A stretch of 11,107 nt of DNA, taken from JAAAOH01 sp041686235. Lineage in GTDB: Bacteria > Spirochaetota > Spirochaetia > DSM-27196 > PWMO01. The stretch is taken from assembly GCA_041686235.1 (NCBI GenBank), contig JAWLED010000089.1:1-11107 (forward strand). The letters are read 5' to 3'. Of this stretch, positions 1-7,009 are shown one piece after another; the stretch's first letter is position 1; every line of letters starts with the position of its first letter. A model generated the notes under the pieces. That model was not told where the DNA came from and did not search any database. It saw only the letters and a program-made list of their open reading frames with translations. The translations under genes were made by a program, and so were the position numbers.

Positions 1-107
1 TCGTCGACCACGGTGTCTTGTGTCTCGGTGATCCCCTCGGCGTCGACCTTCAAAATATCGATGTGTTGAGTGACCCCGTTGTGCGGGGAAATCGATTCAT
101 TTTTCAT
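1..107 (-). CDS. fdhD: Probable FdhD, formate dehydrogenase sulfurtransferase (5' part only)
   Basis: An ATG at 107-105 on the minus strand opens a frame that runs off the window edge after 35 codons with no stop. An AAGGGA Shine-Dalgarno-like stretch lies about seven bases upstream. The peptide begins MKNESISPHNGV and ends ITETQDTVVDE. A variable N-terminus followed by a D-x-V-V-x-E strand is how FdhD proteins usually begin, just before their E-x-P-L-x-I-x-V-N-G segment, which would fall outside the window. FdhD passes sulfur from a cysteine desulfurase to the Mo/W cofactor of formate dehydrogenase and is needed for its activity. Divergence from a formate dehydrogenase operon strongly supports the call, but the diagnostic C-x-x-C loop is not visible, so the name rests on a short N-terminus plus context. 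Confidence 0.6.
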   Translation of the reverse strand, partial: MKNESISPHNGVTQHIDILKVDAEGITETQDTVVD

Positions 108-242
108 TGCTGTTCCCTTGACACAGCATACCAATTAGTGCTATTTATATCCATACTTAAATATCGATAAATAACTATCGTATTAGTTCCGTTATCGACG
201 GTGCGGAATTCCGTGTCATAATAGTTAGTGAAGGAGGCCCTC
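108..242. promoter_or_regulatory. AT-rich divergent control region between fdhD and the formate dehydrogenase operon
   Basis: This is the clearest AT-rich stretch in an otherwise GC-rich window and must drive both directions. On the plus strand a perfect TTGACA (118-123) is followed at 18 bp by a poor -10 (TATTTA, 142-147); that start would leave a leader of roughly 90 bases. On the minus strand TATAAA (149-144) is a good -10 for fdhD, about 37 bases before its ATG, but with no clear -35. Three TATCG motifs (162-166, 176-180, 193-197) lie between these candidates and the operon. The promoters are guesses from consensus matching; the control role follows from the divergent layout. Confidence 0.5.
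162..197. repeat. TATCG-motif cluster, possible operator
   Basis: The palindrome TATCGATA (162-169) overlaps an imperfect-spacing inverted repeat CGATA-N6-TATCG (165-180), and a third TATCG sits at 193-197. Repeated palindromic half-sites inside a divergent promoter are a common layout for a transcription factor site. No regulator family can be named from these bases, and AT-rich DNA produces such palindromes by chance, so this is a candidate only. Confidence 0.3.
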
Positions 243-743
243 ATGCCTACAGCAATACCACGAACCTCGACACTTCCTGAAGACCTTTTTGAGTTCGTGA
301 TGGAATGGAAAGAGAAACCGGGAAACCTCATCATGATTCTCCATCGCATCCAGCAGTACTACGGCTATATCCCCCAGCCGGTTGGAGAAGAGGTCGCGCG
401 AATCACGGGAATACCCGGCTCCCGCATTTACGGTGTCGCCACCTTCTATAACTACTTCAATCTCTACCCCCCGGGCAAGCACCGCATCTCCGTATGTATG
501 GGCACCGCGTGTTATCTCAAAGGCGGGGAGACCCTCGTCAATCACATCAGCGAGAAACTCAACGTCGCGGTCAACGCGGTAACCGAAGATAAGCAGTTTT
601 CGCTGCAGGAGGTCCGCTGCGTGGGGTGCTGCGGTCTTGCGCCGGTCGTCGTCGTGGACGACAACGTGCACGGCAAAGTGACACCCGACAAGATGGACGA
701 GATCATCGAAGACTACCGCAATCGAGGAGAAGATGATGGCTGA
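243..743 (+). CDS. nuoE: NuoE/HndA-type [2Fe-2S] subunit of the formate dehydrogenase complex
   Basis: A 166-residue thioredoxin-fold ferredoxin of the NADH dehydrogenase 24-kDa (NuoE/HndA/FdsG) family. It carries one [2Fe-2S] cluster and assists the NuoF-type flavoprotein during electron transfer with NAD(P). An N-terminal helical part (residues 12-70, with RIQQYYGYIP and GVATFYNYF, typical of the family) precedes the cluster domain. The four ligands are complete: C85, C90, C126 and C130 (C-x4-C-x35-C-x3-C). I chose ATG 243 over the in-frame GTG at 228 because AAGGAGG at 231-237 lies five bases before it; the GTG would put that site inside the coding sequence. It is the first gene of the operon and its 3' end overlaps the next gene by eight bases, implying translational coupling. 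Family assignment is firm; its place in a formate dehydrogenase rather than a hydrogenase comes from the neighbours. Confidence 0.93.
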   Translation: MPTAIPRTSTLPEDLFEFVMEWKEKPGNLIMILHRIQQYYGYIPQPVGEEVARITGIPGSRIYGVATFYNYFNLYPPGKHRISVCMGTACYLKGGETLVNHISEKLNVAVNAVTEDKQFSLQEVRCVGCCGLAPVVVVDDNVHGKVTPDKMDEIIEDYRNRGEDDG

Positions 744-1206
744 GCGTAAACCAATGACACTGGAGGAGCTTCGAAAGATGCGGCGCGAGAAGGAATCTCA
801 GCTCGGCCGCCGCGAGGCGAGCGGAAGTACCGCCGTTGTCACCGTCGGTATGGGAACCAGCGGTATTGCCTCAGGGGCGAAAGAGGTCATGACCGCGCTT
901 GCCGACGAGCTCGACGCGCAGGGGCTTTCCGACGTGCAACTGCGGCAAGCAGGCGGGTTCGGCGCGCAGTCGGCGGAGCCGACCGTCGAGGTGCGAACCG
1001 AGCGCCGAGCGCCCGTTCTGTTCGGCTACGTGACACCCGAGGTGGCAAAGCGTATCGTCACCGAATACATCATCAACGACCGGCTCATCGAGAATCACGT
1101 TATCGACCATCCGGCAGCCGACATGTTCGACGCCGACGGCGGCAGCGGTGCACACGGGACTGGTCCGGCGCGCGCCGACGACGCCGGCGACGAGAAGGAG
1201 GCATAG
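736..1206 (+). CDS. HndB-like thioredoxin-fold subunit lacking all cysteines
   Basis: A 156-residue protein that resembles HndB, the small subunit found between the NuoE- and NuoF-type genes of NADP-reducing and bifurcating hydrogenases. Matching segments are the charged N-terminal helix (TLEELRKMRRE, residues 8-18), GMGTSGIASGAKEV (38-51), EPTVEV (81-86), and a YVTPEVAKRIV...EYII...ENHVI C-terminal part. Family members normally have cysteines in MGTCGIAAG and in TGCxGxC before EP. Here those positions are S42, G74 and Q78, and the protein contains no cysteine at all, so it cannot hold the expected [2Fe-2S] cluster. The last 27 or so residues are an acidic, Gly/Ala-rich tail. ATG 736 is preferred over ATG 733 because GAGGAGA at 724-730 is better spaced from it. 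A structural or assembly role in the complex is my inference. The next gene starts two bases after its stop. Confidence 0.8.
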   Translation: MAERKPMTLEELRKMRREKESQLGRREASGSTAVVTVGMGTSGIASGAKEVMTALADELDAQGLSDVQLRQAGGFGAQSAEPTVEVRTERRAPVLFGYVTPEVAKRIVTEYIINDRLIENHVIDHPAADMFDADGGSGAHGTGPARADDAGDEKEA

Positions 1207-1208
1207 TT

Positions 1209-2849
1209 ATGGCACAATCGGTGTTTTGTTTGGTGTGCGGCGGCACAGCGTGCGAGTCGAGCGATTCCGATACCATATACAAGAACATCAAAACGCAACT
1301 TGCCGGTCGCGGGTTCGAGGAGTCGGTGCAGGTGGTAAAGACCGGGTGCTTCGGTTTTTGCGAGCAGGGGCCGATCGTCAAGGTCCTCCCCGACGAATCG
1401 TTCTACGTTCAGGTAACGCCTGAAGATACTGAGGAAATCGTCGACGAGCACCTCGTTAAAGGGCGTGAAGTCCAGCGGCTCGCCTATAAGGAGCCCGGCG
1501 CCGAGACCATCAGCCGCGGTCACCAGATTTCCTTTTACCAAAAGCAAGTCCGGGTGGTTCTGCGCAACTGCGGATTCATCGACCCCGAAAGCATCGACGA
1601 GTACATCGGTCGCGGCGGCTACGAAGCGCTCGGCCGGGTGCTCAGCGATATGAGCGCCGACGAGGTGCTTGCGGAGCTCGAGACCGCGGGGCTGCGAGGA
1701 CGCGGCGGCGCGGGGTTTCCGACCCACAAGAAGTGGCGCTTTACCAAGGCGGCAACGGACACGCAGAAGTACGTCGTATGTAACGCCGACGAGGGGGACC
1801 CCGGCGCCTACATGGACCGCAGCATCCTCGAGGGAGATCCTCACTCGGTACTCGAGGCGATGGCTATCGCCGGCTACACCGTCGGCGCCGATCAGGGCTA
1901 CATCTACATTCGCGCGGAGTACCCTCTGGCCATCGAGCGGCTGCAGATGGCAATACGAGATGCCGAGGCCATCGGGCTTCTCGGCGATAACATATTCGAC
2001 TCCGGCTTTTCCTTTCGCGTGGAGCTTCGCTACGGAGCCGGGGCGTTTGTCTGCGGTGAGGAAACCGCGCTTTTGAAGTCGATCGAAGGCGACCGCGGCA
2101 CCCCCGTGCAGCGCCCGCCTTACCCGGCGGTGAAGGGGCTGTGGGGGAAACCGACGGTCATCAACAACGTCGAAACCCTTGCCGGCATCCCCGTCATTAT
2201 TACGAAAGGGGGAGAGTGGTACGCTCGCCTCGGCAGCGAGACCTCGCCCGGCACGAAGGTCTTCGCGCTCACCGGAAAGATCAACAACTCCGGCCTCATC
2301 GAGGTACCGATGGGCATGACCCTGCGAGACATCGTGTTCAACATCGGCGGCGGCATTCCCGACGGCAAAGCGTTCAAAGCGGTGCAGACCGGCGGACCGT
2401 CGGGCGGCATGATCACCGAGGAATACCTCGATACCCCCATTGATTTCGAGACGCTGCAGGGGCTCGGCTCGATGATGGGCTCGGGCGGCATGATCGTCAT
2501 GGACGAGGACGACTCGATGATCGACGTGGCAAAGTTCTATCTCAGCTTCAACGTCGACGAGTCCTGCGGCAAGTGTGTGCCCTGCCGCATCGGCGGGCGT
2601 CAGATCCAAAAGCTTCTCGAGCGTTTTTCCAAGGGACAGGGCAGGCCTGAAGATATAGAGCGCATAGAGACCATCGGGAACTGGATGAAACAAGGCTCGC
2701 TCTGTGGGCTGGGAACGACGGCCCCGAACCCGGCGCTCTCCTCCATAACGCATTTCCGCCACGAGTACGAGGCGAGCATGAGCACCGGCGCGGCCGAGGA
2801 AGGCGCGGGCGGAGAACAGGCGGCCAAGAACGAGGCCCCGGCCGGATGA
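1209..2849 (+). CDS. nuoF: NuoF/HndC-type NAD(P)H-binding flavoprotein subunit, formate dehydrogenase beta
   Basis: A 546-residue NuoF-type subunit that would exchange electrons between FMN and NAD(P). Domains in order: an N-terminal thioredoxin-like [2Fe-2S] domain with C10, C15, C47 and C51; the FMN/NADH-binding core with GLRGRGGAGFP (161-171), NADEGDPGA (192-200) and GAGAFVCGEETA (276-287); an SLBB-like region around 330-420; and the [4Fe-4S] site ESCGKCVPCR with C453, C456, C459 and distal C499. HndC and HydB of bifurcating hydrogenases usually continue into a C-terminal ferredoxin domain with more Cys motifs. Here the protein ends soon after C499 in an Ala/Glu/Gly-rich tail of about 25 residues. 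In that respect it resembles the FdsB type of NAD-dependent formate dehydrogenases, apart from the retained N-terminal ferredoxin domain. AAGGAGG at 1195-1201, seven bases from ATG, fixes the start. Confidence 0.94.
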   Translation: MAQSVFCLVCGGTACESSDSDTIYKNIKTQLAGRGFEESVQVVKTGCFGFCEQGPIVKVLPDESFYVQVTPEDTEEIVDEHLVKGREVQRLAYKEPGAETISRGHQISFYQKQVRVVLRNCGFIDPESIDEYIGRGGYEALGRVLSDMSADEVLAELETAGLRGRGGAGFPTHKKWRFTKAATDTQKYVVCNADEGDPGAYMDRSILEGDPHSVLEAMAIAGYTVGADQGYIYIRAEYPLAIERLQMAIRDAEAIGLLGDNIFDSGFSFRVELRYGAGAFVCGEETALLKSIEGDRGTPVQRPPYPAVKGLWGKPTVINNVETLAGIPVIITKGGEWYARLGSETSPGTKVFALTGKINNSGLIEVPMGMTLRDIVFNIGGGIPDGKAFKAVQTGGPSGGMITEEYLDTPIDFETLQGLGSMMGSGGMIVMDEDDSMIDVAKFYLSFNVDESCGKCVPCRIGGRQIQKLLERFSKGQGRPEDIERIETIGNWMKQGSLCGLGTTAPNPALSSITHFRHEYEASMSTGAAEEGAGGEQAAKNEAPAG

Positions 2850-2880
2850 TCGAGGGCCCCACGAACCGAAGGAGATACCA

Positions 2881-5766
2881 ATGATCACAATGCAGATAGA
2901 CGGACACAAGATAACGGCACGCGAGGATCAAACGGTTCTCGATGCCGCACTGGAGAACGGCATAGACATCCCGCGTTTGTGCCATCATCCCGACCTCACG
3001 CCTTCCGGCGGATGCCGGCTGTGTAACGTCGAGGTCGTCGGCTCCAACAAGATGCAGCCCTCGTGCACCATGGAGGTGAGCGACGGACTCGAGGTCATCA
3101 CCGAGAGCGAGGGGCTCTACGACCACCGCCACAGTATCATTGACCTGCTTGTCTCCGATCATCCCCTCGACTGTGTGACCTGTGAGAAATCCGGCACCTG
3201 CGAGCTGCAGCGCTACGCCTACAAATACGGGATCTCCGAGACCTCGCTCGATTTCGAGCTCGGTCGCGAAGAGAAGGTCGACGACAATCCGATGTTCCTC
3301 CGCGATCATCCCTACTGCATCCTCTGTGGACGCTGCGTTCGCGTGTGCAACGAGGTGGTAGGCGCCGATGCCATTCAATTCGGCGACCGCGGTTTTGACA
3401 GCTACGTCGCCACGCAATTCGACGTGCCGATGGGAGATTCGAGCTGTGTGTTTTGCGGCAGCTGCGTCCAAGTCTGCCCAACCGCCGCGCTTACCCATAA
3501 ATCGCGGATCGGCAAGGGGCGCGAATGGGAGTTCGACCGCGTCGAGACCATCTGCGGCTACTGCGGGGTTGGCTGCCGCATCGAGTTCGCCGTCAACACC
3601 GAGGGCGCCGAGCCCGACATCGCCTACGCGCAAGGCACCCCCAACGCGCCCACCGGCAGGTTCCTGTGCTCCAAGGGCCGCTACGGGTGGGACTATGCCA
3701 AGAATAAGGAACGCCTCACTACGCCGCTGGTGCGAAAGGACCTCGCCTACGAGCTCGGTCTCACCGACACGCCGTGGCAGATGCCCGAAACGAGCCCCTT
3801 GAGCGCAAAGAACACCGCCGAGTATTTCGTGCCGGTCGACTGGGATACGGCGATGGGGATCATCACCGACAAGCTCACTCAGGCCGTGCGGGAGGCCGGA
3901 CCCGGTGCCGTTGCCGGACTTTCCTCGGCGCGCTGCACCAACGAGGACAACTATCTCTTTCAGAAACTGATGCGCGCGACGATCGGCACCAACAACGTCG
4001 ACCACTGCGCCCGCCTGTGCCACGCGAGCACGGTGGCCGGGCTTGCCGCCGCGTTCGGAAGCGGGGCAATGACCAACAGCATCGGTGAGGTTCGCGATGC
4101 GGACTGCATCTTCATCACCGGCAGTAACACCAGTGAGGCGCACCCGGTGATCGGCTACGAGGTCAACCGCGCGGTGCAAAGCGGTGCCACCCTCATTGTG
4201 TGTGACCCGCGCCACATCCCGCTCGCCGAGAAGGCGACGATTCATCTGCAGTCGGCGCCGGGCACCGACATCCACGTATTCCTCGCCATGCTCCACGTCA
4301 TGATCCGAGACGAGCTCGCCGACATGGAGTTCGTGCGTGAGCGCACCGAGGACTTCGAGTCACTCGAAAAAAGCGTCACCGCGATGGACCCCGAGACCGC
4401 CGCGGAGGTCTCCGGCGTCCCCGCCGCCGACATCGAGCGTGCGGCGCGGCTCTACGCCCTCGGCCTTCGCCAGGACGGCGACTCCCGCTACGGGGGCGGG
4501 GTCGAAGGCCGCGGCGACAGTGAGCGGGGGCGCTCGAGCATCCTCTACGCCATGGGCATCACCCAGCGCTCGAACGGAACCGAGCTGGTAAAGACGCTTG
4601 CCAATCTCGCCATGCTCGGCGGTCATATGGGCAAAGCCTCCACCGGCGTGAACCCGCTTCGCGGGCAGGCGAACGTGCAAGGTGCCTGCGACCTCGGCGC
4701 CCTTCCCAACGTGTATCCCGGATATCAGAAGGTCACCGATGCGGCGAGCCGGGCGAAGTTTGCCGAGGCGTGGGGCAGTGAGGCGCTCGACGAGCAGGCC
4801 GGCCTCACGATCGTGGAGATGATGCGAGCGGCGGAGGCCGGTGATGTGAAGGCCATGTTTTTCATGGGCGAGAACCCGATGATATCGGATCCAAACATCG
4901 GTCACGTGGAGAAGGCGCTTCGCTCGCTCGATTTCCTCGCAGCGGTGGACATATTCCTCTCAGAAACCTGTCAGCTTGCTCAGGTGGTGCTGCCGGCCAC
5001 CAGTTTCCTCGAGAAAGAGGGAACCTTCACCAATACCGAGCGCCGGGTGCAGGCGCTGACCCCCGTGCTGCAGGGCCCCGGTGATGCGCGCCCGGACTGG
5101 CGTATCGTCGCCGAGCTCGGGCGGCGCCTTGCGGCCGCCCTCGGCACTCCGCAGGAGCAGTGGGACTACAGCTCTCCCGAGCAGATTATGAAGGAGATCT
5201 CGAGTGTGGCACCTATCTACGGCGGCATGGACTACGGCCGTCTCGGGACGAAGGGGCTGGTGTGGCCCTGTCCCGACGCCGAGCATCCGGGCACGCCCAT
5301 CCTCCACGTAGGCGAGTTTCGCCGCGGGAAGGGTAAGTTCCATGCGGTGCCGCCGCGGCTATCGTCGGAGCAGCCCGATGAGGAATACCCCTACGTGCTG
5401 ACCACCGGCCGCATGCTCTATCACTTCCACACCGGAACAATGACGCGAAAGAGCAAAGGATTGAGTTGGAAACAGAAACGGGGCTACGTCGAGGTAAATG
5501 AGCAGGACGCCGAGGCCCTCGGGATCGCCGACGGCAAGGCCGTGGTGATCGAGAGCCGAAGGGGACAGATCCGCGCGCGCGCCCGTGTCGGTGCAACCGT
5601 ACCGAGCGGGGTGGTGTTTGTCCCCTTCCACTTCAAAGAGGCGGCGGCGAACCTGCTTACCCAGGACGAAAACCTGGATCCGGACGCGAAGATCCCCGAG
5701 CTCAAGGCCTGCGCGGTCAAGGTGACCAACCCCGCGCAGAAGAAACAAACGGTAAAGGAACAGTAG
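2881..5766 (+). CDS. fdhF: Formate dehydrogenase catalytic subunit with NuoG-type Fe-S N-terminus
   Basis: A 961-residue molybdo/tungsto-enzyme that interconverts formate and CO2. Iron-sulfur domains in order: [2Fe-2S] (C34, C45, C48, C62); NuoG-type [4Fe-4S] with a histidine ligand (H94, C98, C101, C107); two ferredoxin clusters (C146, C149, C152, C156 and C189, C192, C195, C199); and the proximal cluster of the catalytic domain (C225, C228, C232, C263, with K265 alongside). The metal ligand is C380 in VDHCARLCHASTVAGL, next to H381. It is Cys, not Sec: the codon is TGC and there is no in-frame TGA. GMNP-type end motifs (TTGRMLYHFHTGTMTRKS, then a C-terminal molydopterin-binding barrel) complete the fold. 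About 21 extra Gly/Arg/Asp-rich residues (around 528-549) interrupt the usual junction before SILYAMGITQ. AAGGAG at 2869-2874, six bases ahead, supports the ATG. The neighbours supply the NAD(P) module, so this is most likely a cytoplasmic FdsA-like enzyme. Confidence 0.95.
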   Translation: MITMQIDGHKITAREDQTVLDAALENGIDIPRLCHHPDLTPSGGCRLCNVEVVGSNKMQPSCTMEVSDGLEVITESEGLYDHRHSIIDLLVSDHPLDCVTCEKSGTCELQRYAYKYGISETSLDFELGREEKVDDNPMFLRDHPYCILCGRCVRVCNEVVGADAIQFGDRGFDSYVATQFDVPMGDSSCVFCGSCVQVCPTAALTHKSRIGKGREWEFDRVETICGYCGVGCRIEFAVNTEGAEPDIAYAQGTPNAPTGRFLCSKGRYGWDYAKNKERLTTPLVRKDLAYELGLTDTPWQMPETSPLSAKNTAEYFVPVDWDTAMGIITDKLTQAVREAGPGAVAGLSSARCTNEDNYLFQKLMRATIGTNNVDHCARLCHASTVAGLAAAFGSGAMTNSIGEVRDADCIFITGSNTSEAHPVIGYEVNRAVQSGATLIVCDPRHIPLAEKATIHLQSAPGTDIHVFLAMLHVMIRDELADMEFVRERTEDFESLEKSVTAMDPETAAEVSGVPAADIERAARLYALGLRQDGDSRYGGGVEGRGDSERGRSSILYAMGITQRSNGTELVKTLANLAMLGGHMGKASTGVNPLRGQANVQGACDLGALPNVYPGYQKVTDAASRAKFAEAWGSEALDEQAGLTIVEMMRAAEAGDVKAMFFMGENPMISDPNIGHVEKALRSLDFLAAVDIFLSETCQLAQVVLPATSFLEKEGTFTNTERRVQALTPVLQGPGDARPDWRIVAELGRRLAAALGTPQEQWDYSSPEQIMKEISSVAPIYGGMDYGRLGTKGLVWPCPDAEHPGTPILHVGEFRRGKGKFHAVPPRLSSEQPDEEYPYVLTTGRMLYHFHTGTMTRKSKGLSWKQKRGYVEVNEQDAEALGIADGKAVVIESRRGQIRARARVGATVPSGVVFVPFHFKEAAANLLTQDENLDPDAKIPELKACAVKVTNPAQKKQTVKEQ

Positions 5767-5784
5767 AGGAGAGGTAATCGAGCT

Positions 5785-6663
5785 ATGAGTACTGCGTACA
5801 GAGATATTCAAATGGATGCGCTGCTTCCGCCCTCTATGGCTGAGAAGGCGGAAGGTGTCGGCGTGAAGAAAGCAACAATGGATCTGTTGCCGTTGTTTGC
5901 CCTCGCGGTCCTCGCCGGGGCGTTCATCGGCTTTGGGGCGGTCTTTGCAACCACCGTTTCCGCCGGGGCTTCGGGCGTGCTTCCCTACGGGGTGACGAGG
6001 CTGCTCGTGGGGCTGGTGTTCTCTCTCGGTCTGATACTGGTGTTGGTCGGGGGCGCAGAGCTCTTTACCGGAAACAACCTCATCGTTATGGCGTGGGCCG
6101 GCGGCAAGGTCTCGACAAAGCTCATGCTTCGAAACTGGCTCGTGGTCTACGTCGGCAATTTCGTCGGTGCCGTCGGTTTGGCGCTTATGGTATTCTACAG
6201 CGGGTACTACGCCAACGGCGGCGGGGAGGTCGGAGCATCGGCGCTGGCCACCGCCACGGGTAAGTTGGAGCACGGATTCGGCGAGGCAATTGTGCTCGGC
6301 ATCCTGTGCAACATCCTCGTGTGCCTCGCGGTGTGGCTGACCTTCAGCGCTCGCACGACCACCGATCGGATTCTCGCGGTTATCTTTCCGATCACCGCAT
6401 TCGTTGCCGCCGGCTTCGAGCACTCGGTGGCCAACATGTATTTCATTCCCATCGGTTTGTTCATCAAGAACTTTGACCCCGCGTTCCTCGAGGCAACCGC
6501 CACCGCGGCCGCCGAATTGAGCTGGGGCGGGTTCTTCCTCAAAAACCTTATTCCTGTCACAATCGGTAATATTATCGGCGGCTCGCTATTCGTGGGGCTG
6601 CTGTACTGGACTATTTACCTCAAACCCTGCCGCAATAAAGGAGGGTGTGAGGACAACGGGTAG
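5785..6663 (+). CDS. focA: FocA/NirC family formate (nitrite) transporter
   Basis: A 292-residue integral membrane protein of the formate/nitrite transporter family, which forms pentameric channels for formate and related monovalent anions. Visible hallmarks are GAFIGFGAVFATT after the first helix (about 45-57), the broken-helix motif ELFTGNN (about 92-98), the second motif GFEHSVANMYFIPIG with the central gating histidine H213, and GNIIGG near the last helix (from 261). Hydrophobic segments near 34-58, 68-92, 113-138, 164-186, 192-207 and 248-275 match the six-helix fold. It starts 18 bases after fdhF, with GAGGAGAGG upstream of ATG; ATG at 5812 (M10) is a weaker alternative. Placement right behind formate dehydrogenase makes formate the probable substrate; the direction of transport cannot be read from the sequence. 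Confidence 0.93.
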   Translation: MSTAYRDIQMDALLPPSMAEKAEGVGVKKATMDLLPLFALAVLAGAFIGFGAVFATTVSAGASGVLPYGVTRLLVGLVFSLGLILVLVGGAELFTGNNLIVMAWAGGKVSTKLMLRNWLVVYVGNFVGAVGLALMVFYSGYYANGGGEVGASALATATGKLEHGFGEAIVLGILCNILVCLAVWLTFSARTTTDRILAVIFPITAFVAAGFEHSVANMYFIPIGLFIKNFDPAFLEATATAAAELSWGGFFLKNLIPVTIGNIIGGSLFVGLLYWTIYLKPCRNKGGCEDNG

Positions 6664-6682
6664 CCCCTGCGTGACGGCGGCC

Positions 6683-7002
6683 GGGCGCCGCTGCCAATGC
6701 CGGGCGGCGCTGCCAATGCCGGGCGGCGCTGCCAATGCTGGGCGGCGCTGCCAATGCGGGGGCCCCGGCAACGCTGGGCGCCCGCGGCGAACGCTGGGCG
6801 GCGCTCCCAATGCCGGGCGGCGCTGCCAACGCGGGGCGCCGCGGCCAATGCGGGCAACGCGGGGCGGCGCGGCCAACGCGGGGCGCCCGCGGCGAACGCT
6901 GGGCGGCGCTGCCAATGCCGGGCGGCGCTGCCAACGCGGGGCGCCGCGGCCAATGCGGGCAACGCTGGGGGCCCGCGGCGAACGCGGGGCGCCGGGCGCG
7001 GG
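6683..7002. repeat. GC-rich 19-bp tandem repeat array with 105-bp higher-order period
   Basis: This fills nearly all of the 346-base gap between focA and the moeB-like gene. The consensus unit is AAYGCNGGGCGSCGCKGCC (19 bp), starting cleanly at 6696, 6715 and 6734. About 17 units follow to 7000, mostly 19 bp, with 20-bp variants containing the palindrome GGGCGCCC (6770, 6875, 6961), one 17-bp unit (6753), and two 9-bp truncated units (6847, 6952). The block 6770-6860 recurs at 6875-6965 with only two mismatches by eye, giving a 105-bp second-order period. The unit has no stop codon in any frame on either strand, so all six frames are open across it; the resulting low-complexity ORFs are not credible genes. 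There are no unique spacers, so it is not a CRISPR. The last unit merges with the ribosome-binding site of the next gene. Function unknown. Confidence 0.92.
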
Positions 7003-7009
7003 AGGTTGG

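Noticed and set aside
195..222. TCGACG-N16-CATAAT as the operon promoter
   Set aside because: Transcription would start at or next to the AAGGAGG ribosome-binding site at 231-237, leaving almost no leader, and the -35 match is weak.
104..349. 81-codon minus-strand frame crossing the fdhD-nuoE control region
   Set aside because: It spans the AT-rich promoter region and the start of nuoE and has no family motif; the real minus-strand gene here starts at 107 in a different frame.
4018..4020. Selenocysteine codon at the formate dehydrogenase active site
   Set aside because: The metal-ligand codon is TGC (Cys380) and no in-frame TGA occurs in the gene.
1095..4296. Very long minus-strand open frames (604 and 582 codons) opposite nuoF and fdhF
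   Set aside because: They are antisense to genes with complete motif sets. Long antisense frames are expected in GC-rich coding DNA, and their translations show no recognisable family motif.
6683..7002. CRISPR array
   Set aside because: Units are contiguous with no unique spacers, and no cas gene is nearby.
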